From: Flavobacterium piscinae
Lineage (GTDB): Bacteria > Bacteroidota > Bacteroidia > Flavobacteriales > Flavobacteriaceae
Reading direction: 5' to 3'
NCBI RefSeq assembly: GCF_004122145.1
Contig: NZ_SBKQ01000001.1
Span: 124,001 to 188,000, forward strand
DNA: 64,000 nt
Below, piece by piece: positions 1 to 8,464 of this stretch; the first letter of the stretch is position 1; every line of letters starts with the position of its first letter. Position numbers and translations under genes: made by a program. Below the pieces are notes generated by a model, which searched no databases, was not told the DNA's origin, and was given only the letters and a program-made list of their open reading frames with translations.

Positions 1-1
1 C

Positions 2-286
2 ACCCACAACGATTTGAATTTATATTCTCGTAATAATGACATCAACTTAAACGATTTGAATCCTGAAAATAATTCAGGACATGTGAGTTTAAAAAATGAT
101 ATTTTTTATGCCGGTCCGTCGTTGGCATTCAATTTAAAAAGAAAGGAAAAATTAAGCATTCGTTTAAATGTGGGGTATGAATTTGCTTTCACCAATGGAA
201 AATGGAAATCAGATTATGCCAGCGTATCTAATTCGGTGAAAGAAAATGGTCAAAACCGCTTGATGGTTGGAGTAGTGTTCTTCTAA
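2..286 (+). CDS. C-terminal fragment of a probable outer-membrane beta-barrel protein
   Basis: The reading frame is open to the left edge of the window, so the gene starts upstream and only about 94 residues are visible. The visible part alternates polar and hydrophobic residues in short strands (SLAFNL, LSIRLNVGYEF, NRLMVGVVFF) and ends on two phenylalanines, as outer-membrane barrels do. This points to the last strands of a small OmpA- or OMP_b-brl-type barrel. No catalytic motif is visible and the family cannot be fixed from the fragment. A TTG codon at 14 could act as a start but is probably internal. Confidence 0.6.
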   Translation, partial: THNDLNLYSRNNDINLNDLNPENNSGHVSLKNDIFYAGPSLAFNLKRKEKLSIRLNVGYEFAFTNGKWKSDYASVSNSVKENGQNRLMVGVVFF

Positions 287-377
287 AACATGACAAAATT
301 TCAGCAAAAAGAATGCTTTTAAATTTGGCTTGTAATTTGCTATTTAATTTGTAACTTTATATTTAAAAAATAGAATT

Positions 378-1049
378 ATGTTTATAATATTGATGGTTGT
401 AATCATGGGAGCCAGTTGGTTCGTGAGTTACAGATTGCAAAGTAAGTTTGATAAATATTCTAAATTGCATTTGCAAAATGGAATGAGTGGTGCCGAAATT
501 GCCGAAAAAATGTTAGCCGATCACGGGATTAGAAACGTTCGAGTTATTTCTACACCGGGTAGATTAACAGACCACTATAATCCTGCAGATAAAACAGTAA
601 ACTTAAGTGAAGCGGTTTACAATCAACGAAATGCTGCTGCAGCCGCTGTTGCCGCTCACGAAGTTGGTCATGCAGTTCAACATGCAACGGCTTATTCTTG
701 GTTAACCATGCGTTCAAAATTAGTGCCGGTAGTTAGCGTAGCTTCTCGATTTGTACAATGGATTTTGTTAGCCGGAATATTAATGGTTAATACATTCCCG
801 CAATTATTACTTGTTGGAATTGTAATTTTCTCCATGACAACCTTGTTCTCTGTTATCACCTTACCGGTTGAATATGATGCCAGTAATCGTGCCTTAGCAT
901 GGTTAGAAAATAAACGAATCGTAAATCAACAAGAATTAGCAGGTTCAAAAGATGCTTTAAAATGGGCGGCTCGAACTTATGTTGTTGCCGCAATTGGCTC
1001 CATCGGGACCTTGTTGTATTACATTATGATTTATATGAATCGTAGATAA
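378..1049 (+). CDS. Zinc metallopeptidase, YugP family
   Basis: This 223-residue membrane protein carries HEVGH at residues 94-98, the HExxH zinc site of the neutral zinc metallopeptidase 2 (YugP) family. Residues 1-20 form an N-terminal membrane anchor and further hydrophobic helices lie near residues 120-165 and 200-218. The VEYDASNRA segment near residue 170 is a conserved family motif that could supply the third zinc ligand. The length is normal for the family. The gene stands alone and ends in a rho-independent terminator. The physiological substrate of these peptidases is not known; membrane protein quality control is a guess. Confidence 0.9.
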   Translation: MFIILMVVIMGASWFVSYRLQSKFDKYSKLHLQNGMSGAEIAEKMLADHGIRNVRVISTPGRLTDHYNPADKTVNLSEAVYNQRNAAAAAVAAHEVGHAVQHATAYSWLTMRSKLVPVVSVASRFVQWILLAGILMVNTFPQLLLVGIVIFSMTTLFSVITLPVEYDASNRALAWLENKRIVNQQELAGSKDALKWAARTYVVAAIGSIGTLLYYIMIYMNRR

Positions 1050-1070
1050 AATTTTGAAATAAAACAACAA

Positions 1071-1100
1071 AATCCGTTACCCTCGTAGCGGATTTTTTTT
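1071..1100 (+). terminator. Rho-independent terminator after the zinc peptidase gene
   Basis: A 10-bp stem (AATCCGTTAC paired with GTAGCGGATT, one G-U pair) with a CCTC loop is followed by a run of eight T. It lies 22 bases after the stop codon of the peptidase gene. Confidence 0.85.
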
Positions 1101-1265
1101 GGAGCGAATGGCTCGGGCTTTTTCAGGATACCATATTCCCGCTTTTCGTTCCAATTTTTTGTTCACGAGCCAAGCTCGAAACAAAAAGATTTCCTCTACA
1201 ATCGGGGCTAGAGAGGATAGTTTGTTTTATTGCAGGTTTCAAGTTATTAATCCTCACTTGAAACT
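1101..1265. repeat. Structured intergenic element, probably a dispersed flavobacterial repeat
   Basis: This stretch does not look coding but is rich in base-pairing. GGAGCGAA at 1100-1107 can pair with TTCGTTCC at 1145-1152. A hairpin with arms 1156-1163 and 1180-1187 encloses an inner GAGC/GCTC stem. TCCTCT near 1192 pairs with AGAGGA near 1211. At the right end GTTTCAAGT (1236-1244) and ACTTGAAAC (1256-1264) form a perfect 9-bp inverted repeat. From memory, very similar GGAGCGAATGGCTCGGGC elements recur between genes in other Flavobacteriaceae; this was not searched. The reading frame running through it is not protein-like. Confidence 0.5.
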
Positions 1266-1278
1266 TAAAAATGAAAAA

Positions 1279-1749
1279 CTACAACTGTATCTGTCGCTCA
1301 ATCTGCTGCTCTAACGAAATGAAAGTCTCCGTACGTGAAACTCCTTCAATCGGCTGAATTTTTTTATTGAGCAATTGCATCAAATGTTCGTTATCTCTAC
1401 AAATTATTTTAACCAGAATGCTCCAATTTCCGGTGGTATAATGACATTCCAGCACTTCCGGAATTTTTTTCAATTCCCGCACCGCATCCGAATTGCTCGA
1501 CGCTTTCTCTAAATAAATCCCAATAAAAGCCATGGTTTTATAGCCCAACACTTTATTGTTAATCACAAATTTAGAACCCGAAATCACCCCGGCCTCTTCC
1601 AATTTTCGTAACCGCTGATGAATGGCAGCACCGGAAATTCCGATTTTATTGGCAATTTGAAGAATGGGTTTTCGGGCATCTTCCATCAAATCACGGAGGA
1701 TTTCTTTATCAATACCGTCAATTTCTATTTCAAGCGAATTGATTTTCAT
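1279..1749 (-). CDS. Lrp/AsnC family transcriptional regulator
   Basis: This 156-residue protein has the family layout: an N-terminal winged helix-turn-helix at about residues 10-65 (the IDKEILRDLMEDARKPILQI and GISGAAIHQRLRKLEEAGVI segments), then an alpha-beta ligand-binding (RAM) domain with the usual HYTTGNWSILVKI core near residue 105. Such regulators respond to amino acids and often control amino acid metabolism. It is separated from the saccharopine dehydrogenase gene at 2532-3902 by one gene, so a link to lysine metabolism is possible but unproven. The ATG at 1749 fits the usual family start. It may regulate itself. Confidence 0.92.
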   Translation of the reverse strand: MKINSLEIEIDGIDKEILRDLMEDARKPILQIANKIGISGAAIHQRLRKLEEAGVISGSKFVINNKVLGYKTMAFIGIYLEKASSNSDAVRELKKIPEVLECHYTTGNWSILVKIICRDNEHLMQLLNKKIQPIEGVSRTETFISLEQQIERQIQL

Positions 1750-1925
1750 ACTTATAAATTTAAATTAAAAGTACAAAAAATACTTTCTAAAATACTAAAA
1801 AATCAATTTTTTAGTTTCAAAATAGTATACTGTATTTTCCGGTAAAATAGAAGATAATAAATTCTATTAGGATTCTTAAACTAAAAAAATTAAATTTGTT
1901 TATCAACCAGACCAAACTTCATCAT

Positions 1926-2531
1926 ATGAAAAAGCTACTATATTCTCTATTTTTTGTAATGATTGTAACATTTTCAACTGCTCAGGATTCAATTCAAAAT
2001 AAAAGCCAAGCTTCTATGAATGGAACATTGGATAAGCAATTTGATTATGTGGTTCAAAAATCAAATAATTTTCAAGAATATAAAGTTGTAAAACGAGATT
2101 TTCTTACCATTTTAAAACGCAATAGTCTTGATTCAGTCAATCGATTCAAAACAGAATTAGCAGATTTAAAAGCTGAGTTTACTAAACATACTACAACTAT
2201 TCAACAGCTAAAAGATACATTAAAAACCACTCAAGTAGAACTGGATAAACTTAAAATAGCACAGGATAATGTTTCTTTCCTTGGGACACCGGTTAGCAAG
2301 GCAAATTACAACATGATTATGTGGGGAATCGTTTCGGTATTATTACTCATTTTAGTTGTCTTTTTATTTCAATTAAAAGGAGCAAAATCCATCGCAAACG
2401 ATGCGAAACATAACTTGGATAAATTGGAAGATGATTTTGAAGAATACAAACGAAAAGCCTTAGAAAAAGAACAAAAATTAGGTCGTCAATTGCAAGATGA
2501 AATTAATAAACAGAAAAAATCATCTAAATAA
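1926..2531 (+). CDS. Exported coiled-coil protein with one transmembrane helix
   Basis: The protein of about 201 residues starts at the ATG at 1926, where a good signal peptide begins (MKKLLYSLFFVMIVTFSTAQ); a TTG upstream would spoil it. A long helical segment follows (about residues 70-120), then a single membrane helix (about 135-155) and a charged C-terminal coiled coil rich in Lys and Glu. Related flavobacterial proteins are, as I recall, sometimes named tRNA (guanine-N1)-methyltransferase, but I see no methyltransferase motif and think that name is wrong. Function unknown. It ends immediately before the end of the convergent saccharopine dehydrogenase gene, with no gap. Confidence 0.75.
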   Translation: MKKLLYSLFFVMIVTFSTAQDSIQNKSQASMNGTLDKQFDYVVQKSNNFQEYKVVKRDFLTILKRNSLDSVNRFKTELADLKAEFTKHTTTIQQLKDTLKTTQVELDKLKIAQDNVSFLGTPVSKANYNMIMWGIVSVLLLILVVFLFQLKGAKSIANDAKHNLDKLEDDFEEYKRKALEKEQKLGRQLQDEINKQKKSSK

Positions 2532-3902
2532 TTAACTTCCCACATTATTCGGATTATAGCCCATATACGGTACTTCCTTGTCTTTAAAGATTACGCCAAA
2601 TAATTCTAATTCTTTTAGGATAGGTTCATAAACTTCTTTTTTAATAGGTAGTTGTACACCCGGGGTTGTAATGTTTCCGTTCAAAATTTGAAGCGTAGCA
2701 ATAGCAACCGGTAAGCCAACCGTTTTAGCCATTGCTGTATACGTTTGATCATCGCCTAAACATACCATCACACTATCAATTTGTTTTTTCTTGCCCTCAA
2801 TTTCATAGCCAAACTTGTGGTACATCACAATCATGTCTTTATCTTCAGGTTGAAGAGCCCATTTTTCAGCCAAAATAGATTCTAGGTATTGGGCAGGAGT
2901 AGCGTTTTTTATACCGGCTTTTTTGATGCTGTTAAACAAATCCAATTCTTCAAATTTATCCCAAATCACATCATCTTGATCAATTTTTAGGTAATGACGT
3001 AATTTCAATTCCACTGAATCCGAAGGATGATAAGGCAAAAAGGCATTGGTAAAATCACGATAACTCATGTTTTCTGAATTTTCCATCGGATAACTATCAT
3101 CGGTCATTCCTAATTGAACTAACATATCCCACGCTTTTGAATATCCCACTCTTCGTAAAGTACCACGGTACATGGTTAAAATGTCATCCAGGCTATAAAC
3201 ACTTCTATATTTTAAAGAATCACGGTTAGCATAGCCTTCAAAGCGACCATATCCTTCAACTTCTAAAAATTCGGTTCTGCGAAACAATTTATTGTATGGA
3301 ATGTATTTGTATTTTCCTTCTTGAATAAATTTTGAAACGCCTCCTTGGCCTGCCAAAACTACATTTCTGGGATTCCAAGAGAATTTATAATTCCATAAAT
3401 TCGTGTCGCTCTCCGGAGCTACTAATCCGCCACAAAACGACTCAAATTGTATCATTTTTCCGCCTTTTGCTCTAATTTCATCTATGATTTTCATAGCACT
3501 CATGTGATCAATTCCAGGATCGAGACCAATTTCATTCATGAAAATTAATCCTTTTTCTTTTGCTTGACCGTCTAATTCTTGCATTTTTGAACTAATGTAG
3601 GACGCCGTGACCATGTGTTTGTTGAATGCAAGACAATCTTCTGCAATTTCAATATGTAAATGAGCCGGTAGCATAGAAATCACAATATCAACTTTTTGAA
3701 TTTCTTTCTGACGTTGCTCAACATTGACGATGTCCAGTTGGATGGGAAAAGCATTAGGATGATTATTGGTCTTTTTCTGAGCCAGTTCCAACGATAAATC
3801 TGCGATGGTAAGCTTTAGATTTTCCGATTCCGATTTATTTAAAAGGTATTTTATTAAGGAAGAAGCGGAACGACCGGCACCAATAATCAATATATTTCTC
3901 AT
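2532..3902 (-). CDS. Saccharopine dehydrogenase family protein
   Basis: A 456-residue oxidoreductase with an N-terminal Rossmann motif (ILIIGAGRSASSLIKYL, residues 4-20) and the conserved family segments NEIGLDPGIDHM near residue 123 and SFCGGLVAPE near residue 155. Fold and length match Lys9-type saccharopine dehydrogenase, which interconverts saccharopine with glutamate and aminoadipate semialdehyde using NAD(P). In flavobacteria these proteins probably act in lysine catabolism. A glutaryl-CoA dehydrogenase at 60626-61804 would fit a downstream lysine route but is far away. Family membership is secure; the exact substrate is inferred. Confidence 0.88.
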   Translation of the reverse strand: MRNILIIGAGRSASSLIKYLLNKSESENLKLTIADLSLELAQKKTNNHPNAFPIQLDIVNVEQRQKEIQKVDIVISMLPAHLHIEIAEDCLAFNKHMVTASYISSKMQELDGQAKEKGLIFMNEIGLDPGIDHMSAMKIIDEIRAKGGKMIQFESFCGGLVAPESDTNLWNYKFSWNPRNVVLAGQGGVSKFIQEGKYKYIPYNKLFRRTEFLEVEGYGRFEGYANRDSLKYRSVYSLDDILTMYRGTLRRVGYSKAWDMLVQLGMTDDSYPMENSENMSYRDFTNAFLPYHPSDSVELKLRHYLKIDQDDVIWDKFEELDLFNSIKKAGIKNATPAQYLESILAEKWALQPEDKDMIVMYHKFGYEIEGKKKQIDSVMVCLGDDQTYTAMAKTVGLPVAIATLQILNGNITTPGVQLPIKKEVYEPILKELELFGVIFKDKEVPYMGYNPNNVGS

Positions 3903-4022
3903 GTTATTTTTCTATAAAAATCACACAAATGTAGTCAGATGTTATATTCCTAACAAATTTTGCAGTGTTAATTCCATTTGAGGATGAAAAATAATTCCGT
4001 AATTTTGATAATTATAGAAAAA

Positions 4023-4409
4023 ATGAATAGAAAAATTATACGGATTGCTTCGGCTTTAGGAATGATTGCAATCATCTTGGGAGCATTTGGTGCTCATGCT
4101 TTAAAATCAGTTTTAAACGAAAATGAATTAGTGAGCTTTGAAACGGGGGTTCGCTATCAATTTTATCATTCTTTATTTTTATTATTTGTAGGAACAACCG
4201 TTTTGTTATCTGATAAAATAAAAAAAATCATTTTGACATTGGTAGTAATTGGCGTTCTGTTTTTTTCGGGTTCTATCTATTTATTAGCCACAAACGATTT
4301 AACATCGGTCGATTTTAAGATTATTGGACCAATTACCCCAATTGGAGGATTGTTATTAATAGGTGCCTGGGCAACGCTATTTTTGAATATTCTCAATCAA
4401 AAAGGATAA
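4023..4409 (+). CDS. DUF423 family small membrane protein (YgdD-like)
   Basis: About 128 residues with four hydrophobic helices and the DUF423 signature GAFGAHALK near residue 18, followed by FETGVRYQFYHSLFLL. The start is taken at the ATG at 4023 (MNRKIIRIASALGMI) because family members begin with this helix; an ATG at 3984 would add a non-conserved leader. It is an inner-membrane protein of unknown function, found across bacteria. It precedes pckA, with a separate promoter between them. Confidence 0.88.
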   Translation: MNRKIIRIASALGMIAIILGAFGAHALKSVLNENELVSFETGVRYQFYHSLFLLFVGTTVLLSDKIKKIILTLVVIGVLFFSGSIYLLATNDLTSVDFKIIGPITPIGGLLLIGAWATLFLNILNQKG

Positions 4410-4446
4410 ATTTTCAACAAATTAGCAATTGTAAAGATTTAATTTT

Positions 4447-4454
4447 TACTTTTG
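4447..4454 (+). promoter_or_regulatory. Bacteroidota-type -7 promoter box before pckA
   Basis: TACTTTTG matches the TAnnTTTG box recognised by the primary sigma factor of Bacteroidota. It lies 33 bases before the pckA start codon. The upstream TTG element is not clear. Confidence 0.5.
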
Positions 4455-4487
4455 CCAAATATTTAAACACAACTAAAGGGTAAATTT

Positions 4488-6113
4488 ATGGAAACATACG
4501 CTCAATTTACGAAATCGATTTCGTTAGAAAAATACGGAATTAAAAATACACAAGAAATTGTTTATAATCCTTCGTTTGAATTTTTATACGAAGAAGAACT
4601 AAGTGCTAAACTTGAAGGATATGAAAAAGGACAATTGTCAGAATTAGGAGCGGTTAATGTAATGACAGGTGAATTTACCGGAAGATCGCCAAAAGACAAA
4701 TATATAGTAGAAGATGAGGTGACTAGAGATACCATTTGGTGGAACTCTCCCAAAGCACCAAATGATAATAAACCTATTTCGCAAACAACCTGGAATGCCT
4801 TAAAAGAAACAACAGTTAATCAACTTTCAGGGAAAAGGCTATTTGTAGTGGATGCTTTTTGTGGTGCAAACGAAAATACTCGTTTAAAAGTCAGATTCAT
4901 CATGGAAGTGGCTTGGCAAGCACATTTTGTGAAAAATATGTTCATCCGACCAACGGAACAAGAATTAGAAAATTTTGGTGAGCCTGATTTTATAGTAATG
5001 AATGGTTCTAAAACTTCTTTCAAAAACTATCAAGAACACGGATTGAATTCTGAAGTTTATATTGCTTTCAATTTATCCGAAAAAATCCAAATCATTGGCG
5101 GAACTTGGTATGGTGGCGAAATGAAAAAGGGGCTTTTTTCGATGATGAATTATTATTTACCACTGCAAGGAATTGCTTCCATGCATTGTTCTGCAAACAA
5201 AGGGAAAGATGGTGATGTAGCAGTTTTCTTTGGATTGTCAGGAACGGGAAAAACAACCTTATCAACTGATCCAAAACGCGAATTAATTGGTGACGACGAG
5301 CACGGTTGGGATGACGAAGGTGTTTTTAATTTCGAAGGTGGATGTTATGCAAAAACCATTGATTTAAGCAAAGAGAACGAACCGGATATTTACGGAGCTA
5401 TCAAAAGAAATGCCTTGTTGGAAAATGTAACTTTAGATGCTAATGGGAAAATAGATTTTAAAGATGGTTCTGTCACACAAAACACGCGTGTTTCTTACCC
5501 GATTAATCACATTCAAAATATTGTAAAACCGGTTTCAAAAGCAGGTCATGCAACCAAAGTGATTTTCTTAACGGCTGATGCATTCGGCGTTATGCCACCT
5601 GTATCTAAATTGACTCCTGAGCAAACCAAATATTATTTTCTTTCCGGATTCACAGCTAAGTTAGCCGGTACCGAAAGAGGTGTAACCGAGCCACAACCAA
5701 CTTTTTCAGCTTGTTTCGGAAAAGCATTCTTATCGCTTCATCCAACCAAATATGGTGAAGAGCTTGTCAAAAAAATGGAGCAATATAAGGCAACGGCTTA
5801 CATGGTGAACACAGGTTGGAACGGAACTGGAAAAAGAATTTCTATCAAAGATACCAGAGCAATCATCGATGCTATTTTGGATGGTTCAATTGAAAAAGCA
5901 GAAACCAAAATAATACCAATATTTAATTTTGAAGTGCCAACCGCTTTGCATGATGTAAATCCGTCAATTCTAGACCCCAGAAATACCTATTCAAATACAG
6001 GGGAGTGGACAGAAAAGGCTACTAATTTAGCAGGCTTATTCATTAAAAACTTCATTCAATACACCGACAATGAAGAAGGACAAAAATTAGTGAAGTCCGG
6101 ACCTCAATTATAA
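4488..6113 (+). CDS. pckA: Phosphoenolpyruvate carboxykinase (ATP)
   Basis: This 541-residue enzyme converts oxaloacetate and ATP to phosphoenolpyruvate, CO2 and ADP, the entry step of gluconeogenesis. It shows the oxaloacetate-binding GRSPKDKY (residues 65-72), the P-loop GLSGTGKTT (249-257), the metal-binding [10 protein letters not shown] (265-274) and the conserved [15 protein letters not shown] region near residue 380. Length is typical of ATP-dependent PEPCK. It is monocistronic, with its own promoter box and a strong terminator shared with the convergent hemD gene. Confidence 0.98.
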   Translation: METYAQFTKSISLEKYGIKNTQEIVYNPSFEFLYEEELSAKLEGYEKGQLSELGAVNVMTGEFTGRSPKDKYIVEDEVTRDTIWWNSPKAPNDNKPISQTTWNALKETTVNQLSGKRLFVVDAFCGANENTRLKVRFIMEVAWQAHFVKNMFIRPTEQELENFGEPDFIVMNGSKTSFKNYQEHGLNSEVYIAFNLSEKIQIIGGTWYGGEMKKGLFSMMNYYLPLQGIASMHCSANKGKDGDVAVFFGLSGTGKTTLSTDPKRELIGDDEHGWDDEGVFNFEGGCYAKTIDLSKENEPDIYGAIKRNALLENVTLDANGKIDFKDGSVTQNTRVSYPINHIQNIVKPVSKAGHATKVIFLTADAFGVMPPVSKLTPEQTKYYFLSGFTAKLAGTERGVTEPQPTFSACFGKAFLSLHPTKYGEELVKKMEQYKATAYMVNTGWNGTGKRISIKDTRAIIDAILDGSIEKAETKIIPIFNFEVPTALHDVNPSILDPRNTYSNTGEWTEKATNLAGLFIKNFIQYTDNEEGQKLVKSGPQL

Positions 6114-6134
6114 TTTTACACTAACTAACCAAAC

Positions 6135-6168
6135 GAAAAGAGTCACGCAATTTTGTGGGACTCTTTTC
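6135..6168. terminator. Bidirectional terminator between pckA and hemD
   Basis: Perfect 10-bp arms GAAAAGAGTC and GACTCTTTTC enclose an inner CGCAA/TTGTG stem. Runs of A on the left and T on the right let it act for both convergent genes. Confidence 0.8.
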
Positions 6169-6187
6169 AATTTAGTTTAAATGTAAA

Positions 6188-6937
6188 TTATTTATCTTTA
6201 TTCGTTTTGGCAATATATTTTTCCAACGCCATAGTCATAGAGGGAGCTTCTGGTGAAGGAGCCATAATATCAACACGCAAACCGTGTTCTAATGCTTCTT
6301 TTTGTGTAGTACTGCCAAAAACGGCTATTCTAGTATCGTTTTGTTTAAAATCGGGAAAGTTTTTAAAAAGCGATTTAATACCGGTAGGACTGAAGAAAGC
6401 CAATACATCATAATAAACATCAGCTAAATCGGTCAAATCACTCATCACTGTTCTATAAAAGATACCTTGTGTCCAATTCACTTTTAACCCATCCAATGTT
6501 TGTGGGATATCAAAATTTAATTGATCAGAAGCGGGCAATAAAAATTTTTCTTCTTTGTATTTTTTAATTAATGGAGATAATTCAACAAAGTCTTTCTGAC
6601 CTACATAAATTTTGCGTTTTCTGTAGATTACATATTTCTGCAAATAAAAAGCAACCGCTTCCGATTGGCAAAAATATTTTAAATCCTCAGGTACTTTGTA
6701 TCGCATTTCCTCTGCCACTCTAAAAAAATGATCCACAGAGTTTCTACTGGTTAAGATGATGGCAGTGTAATTGTTTAGGTCAATTTTTTGACTTCGAATC
6801 TCTTTAACCGGAACACCTTCGACATGAATAAAGGGTCTGAAATCGATTTTTACTTTATGCTTTTGAATAAGCTCAAAGTAGGGAGAATTTTCTACTTTTG
6901 GTTCTGGTTGTGACACCAAAATTGTTTTCACTTTCAT
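6188..6937 (-). CDS. hemD: Uroporphyrinogen-III synthase
   Basis: The 249-residue protein has the two-lobed HemD pattern: KTILVSQPEP at the N-terminus, YTAIILTSRNSVDHFF near residue 60, and FFSPTGIKSLF followed by IAVFGSTTQKEALEHGL in the C-terminal lobe. It cyclises hydroxymethylbilane to uroporphyrinogen III in haem synthesis. HemD is weakly conserved in general, but these motifs agree with flavobacterial members. The DUF4271 gene lies just upstream on the same strand (19-base gap), a pairing I know from other flavobacteria, so the two are probably cotranscribed. Confidence 0.88.
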   Translation of the reverse strand: MKVKTILVSQPEPKVENSPYFELIQKHKVKIDFRPFIHVEGVPVKEIRSQKIDLNNYTAIILTSRNSVDHFFRVAEEMRYKVPEDLKYFCQSEAVAFYLQKYVIYRKRKIYVGQKDFVELSPLIKKYKEEKFLLPASDQLNFDIPQTLDGLKVNWTQGIFYRTVMSDLTDLADVYYDVLAFFSPTGIKSLFKNFPDFKQNDTRIAVFGSTTQKEALEHGLRVDIMAPSPEAPSMTMALEKYIAKTNKDK

Positions 6938-6956
6938 ATCGAAATTTGTTGTAAAA

Positions 6957-7619
6957 CTAACGTCTTGTAAACCAATAATACATAAAATAGTAGGGGGCTA
7001 TTTCAAGGGCACAAAGATACAAAATAAAATAAAACATCTTACTTATTAATAAACTTTGATATGATTTTAATGAAATTAGATAGGTTAATACGTTTGCTAT
7101 CAGCATAATCAATACAATTCCGTAAATGATAACGTTTGAATATACATCATTATAATACAAAATTATATTAACCGGTAAGATGAGTAAACCAATAAAAGTG
7201 CGGTAACTTACTTTTTGAAGATTAAATTGCTCCATAAAATCTTCAATTTTAAATGACGTGGCAATAATTTTTTCGACTAAGTATTTGGAAAGAACGAATA
7301 CCCCCAACAATGTAATTATCTGAATGTATTTTATCCAATCGGTTTTGGAAGCCAATCCAAAATAATTTAATAAAATTAATATGAAAAAGGCAAACGATAT
7401 CAATTGAACAAAAAACAAACTAATTGTAAACCAACTCAACATGTGGGATGGATCTTTGTAAATTTTAATGTATTTATCCGTTACAAATAGTTTTAAAAAT
7501 TCATTGAAGCGAACTTCAAAAAAAGTTTTTGTCAAAGCAATTAAAACAAAACATAGGACAAACAAAACGGTTGCCCAATCTTTACTATCCAGTATTCGTT
7601 GTTCTAGTGAAAAGTCCAT
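6957..7619 (-). CDS. DUF4271 family integral membrane protein
   Basis: A 220-residue protein with about six hydrophobic helices and the C-terminal signature LYLCALEIAPYYFMYYWF typical of DUF4271, a family restricted to Bacteroidota. Function is unknown. It is probably the first gene of a two-gene operon with hemD, which may mean a role in the membrane or in haem handling, but that rests on position only. The ATG start at 7619 is followed by an aromatic and acidic stretch before the first helix. Confidence 0.82.
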   Translation of the reverse strand: MDFSLEQRILDSKDWATVLFVLCFVLIALTKTFFEVRFNEFLKLFVTDKYIKIYKDPSHMLSWFTISLFFVQLISFAFFILILLNYFGLASKTDWIKYIQIITLLGVFVLSKYLVEKIIATSFKIEDFMEQFNLQKVSYRTFIGLLILPVNIILYYNDVYSNVIIYGIVLIMLIANVLTYLISLKSYQSLLISKMFYFILYLCALEIAPYYFMYYWFTRR

Positions 7620-7699
7620 ATTTAGTCTGTAAAATTACTATTTTTTTAATTCAATTACTTTATTATAATTTTATTATGAATCAACGTTTATAAAAAGTT

Positions 7700-7707
7700 T
7701 ACTTTTG
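7700..7707 (+). promoter_or_regulatory. Bacteroidota-type -7 promoter box before the polyprenol glycosyltransferase gene
   Basis: TACTTTTG matches TAnnTTTG and lies 20 bases before the ATG at 7728. The divergent DUF4271 gene begins at 7619, so this 108-base gap holds both promoters. Confidence 0.45.
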
Positions 7708-7727
7708 TCTTGAAATTTTGTCTTTTT

Positions 7728-8453
7728 ATGAATAACGGATTAGTAGTCATTCCAACCTACAACGAAATTGAAAATGTTGAAAGTATTATTCGGGCTATTT
7801 TTGCTCTGAAAGAACCATTTCATGTGTTGATTGTGGATGACAATTCCCCAGACAAAACCTATGAAAAGGTAGAGATTCTTCAAAAAGAATTTCCTACTCA
7901 ACTTTTTTTACAAGTCAGAGAGAAGAAGTCCGGATTAGGAACGGCTTATGTGCACGGATTCAAATGGGCGTTACAAAATAACTATGAATTTATTTTTGAG
8001 ATGGATGCCGATTTCTCTCACAATCCTCAAGACTTAGTGAAATTGTACGAAGCTTGTCACAACGGTGAAGCAGATATGGCTATCGGTTCAAGATATGTTC
8101 GCGGTGTAAATGTTGTCAATTGGCCATTGAGTAGAGTATTACTCTCCTATTTTGCTTCGGTTTATGTAAAAATAATTACCGGGATGAAAATTCATGATGC
8201 CACAGCCGGTTTCATTTGTTATCGAAGAGAAGTACTTGAAAAAATAAATCTGGACAAAGTTAAATTTGTGGGTTATGCATTTCAAATCGAAATGAAATAC
8301 AGAACCTACTGTAAAGGTTTTACAATTAAAGAAGTTCCTATTATCTTTACAGATCGAACAAAAGGACAATCGAAAATGAGTAATTCCATTATAAAAGAAG
8401 CGGTTTTTGGAGTAATTTCATTACGTATAAAAAAATTATTTAATCGATTATAA
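7728..8453 (+). CDS. Polyprenol monophosphomannose synthase-like glycosyltransferase, GT2
   Basis: About 241 residues, the length of single-domain dolichol-phosphate mannose synthases. It shows the GT2 start VVIPTYNEIENVE, the nucleotide-binding VDDNSPDKT near residue 37, the metal site EMDADFSHNP (DxD) near residue 93 and the FTDRTKGQSKMS segment near residue 210. It probably transfers mannose from GDP-mannose to a polyprenyl phosphate, supplying lipid-linked sugar for protein or surface glycosylation. The start is the ATG at 7728 because VVIPTYNE should lie close to the N-terminus. It sits 11 bases upstream of pyrC and may be cotranscribed. Confidence 0.88.
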   Translation: MNNGLVVIPTYNEIENVESIIRAIFALKEPFHVLIVDDNSPDKTYEKVEILQKEFPTQLFLQVREKKSGLGTAYVHGFKWALQNNYEFIFEMDADFSHNPQDLVKLYEACHNGEADMAIGSRYVRGVNVVNWPLSRVLLSYFASVYVKIITGMKIHDATAGFICYRREVLEKINLDKVKFVGYAFQIEMKYRTYCKGFTIKEVPIIFTDRTKGQSKMSNSIIKEAVFGVISLRIKKLFNRL

Positions 8454-8464
8454 TCGAAAAGAAG

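Noticed and set aside
1099..1314. Open frame of 71 codons on the plus strand
   Set aside because: It lies in the structured repeat and runs into the Lrp gene; composition is not protein-like and it lacks a promoter after the terminator.
1896..1925. TTG start for the coiled-coil membrane protein
   Set aside because: The ATG at 1926 begins a clean signal peptide; the upstream extension would disrupt it.
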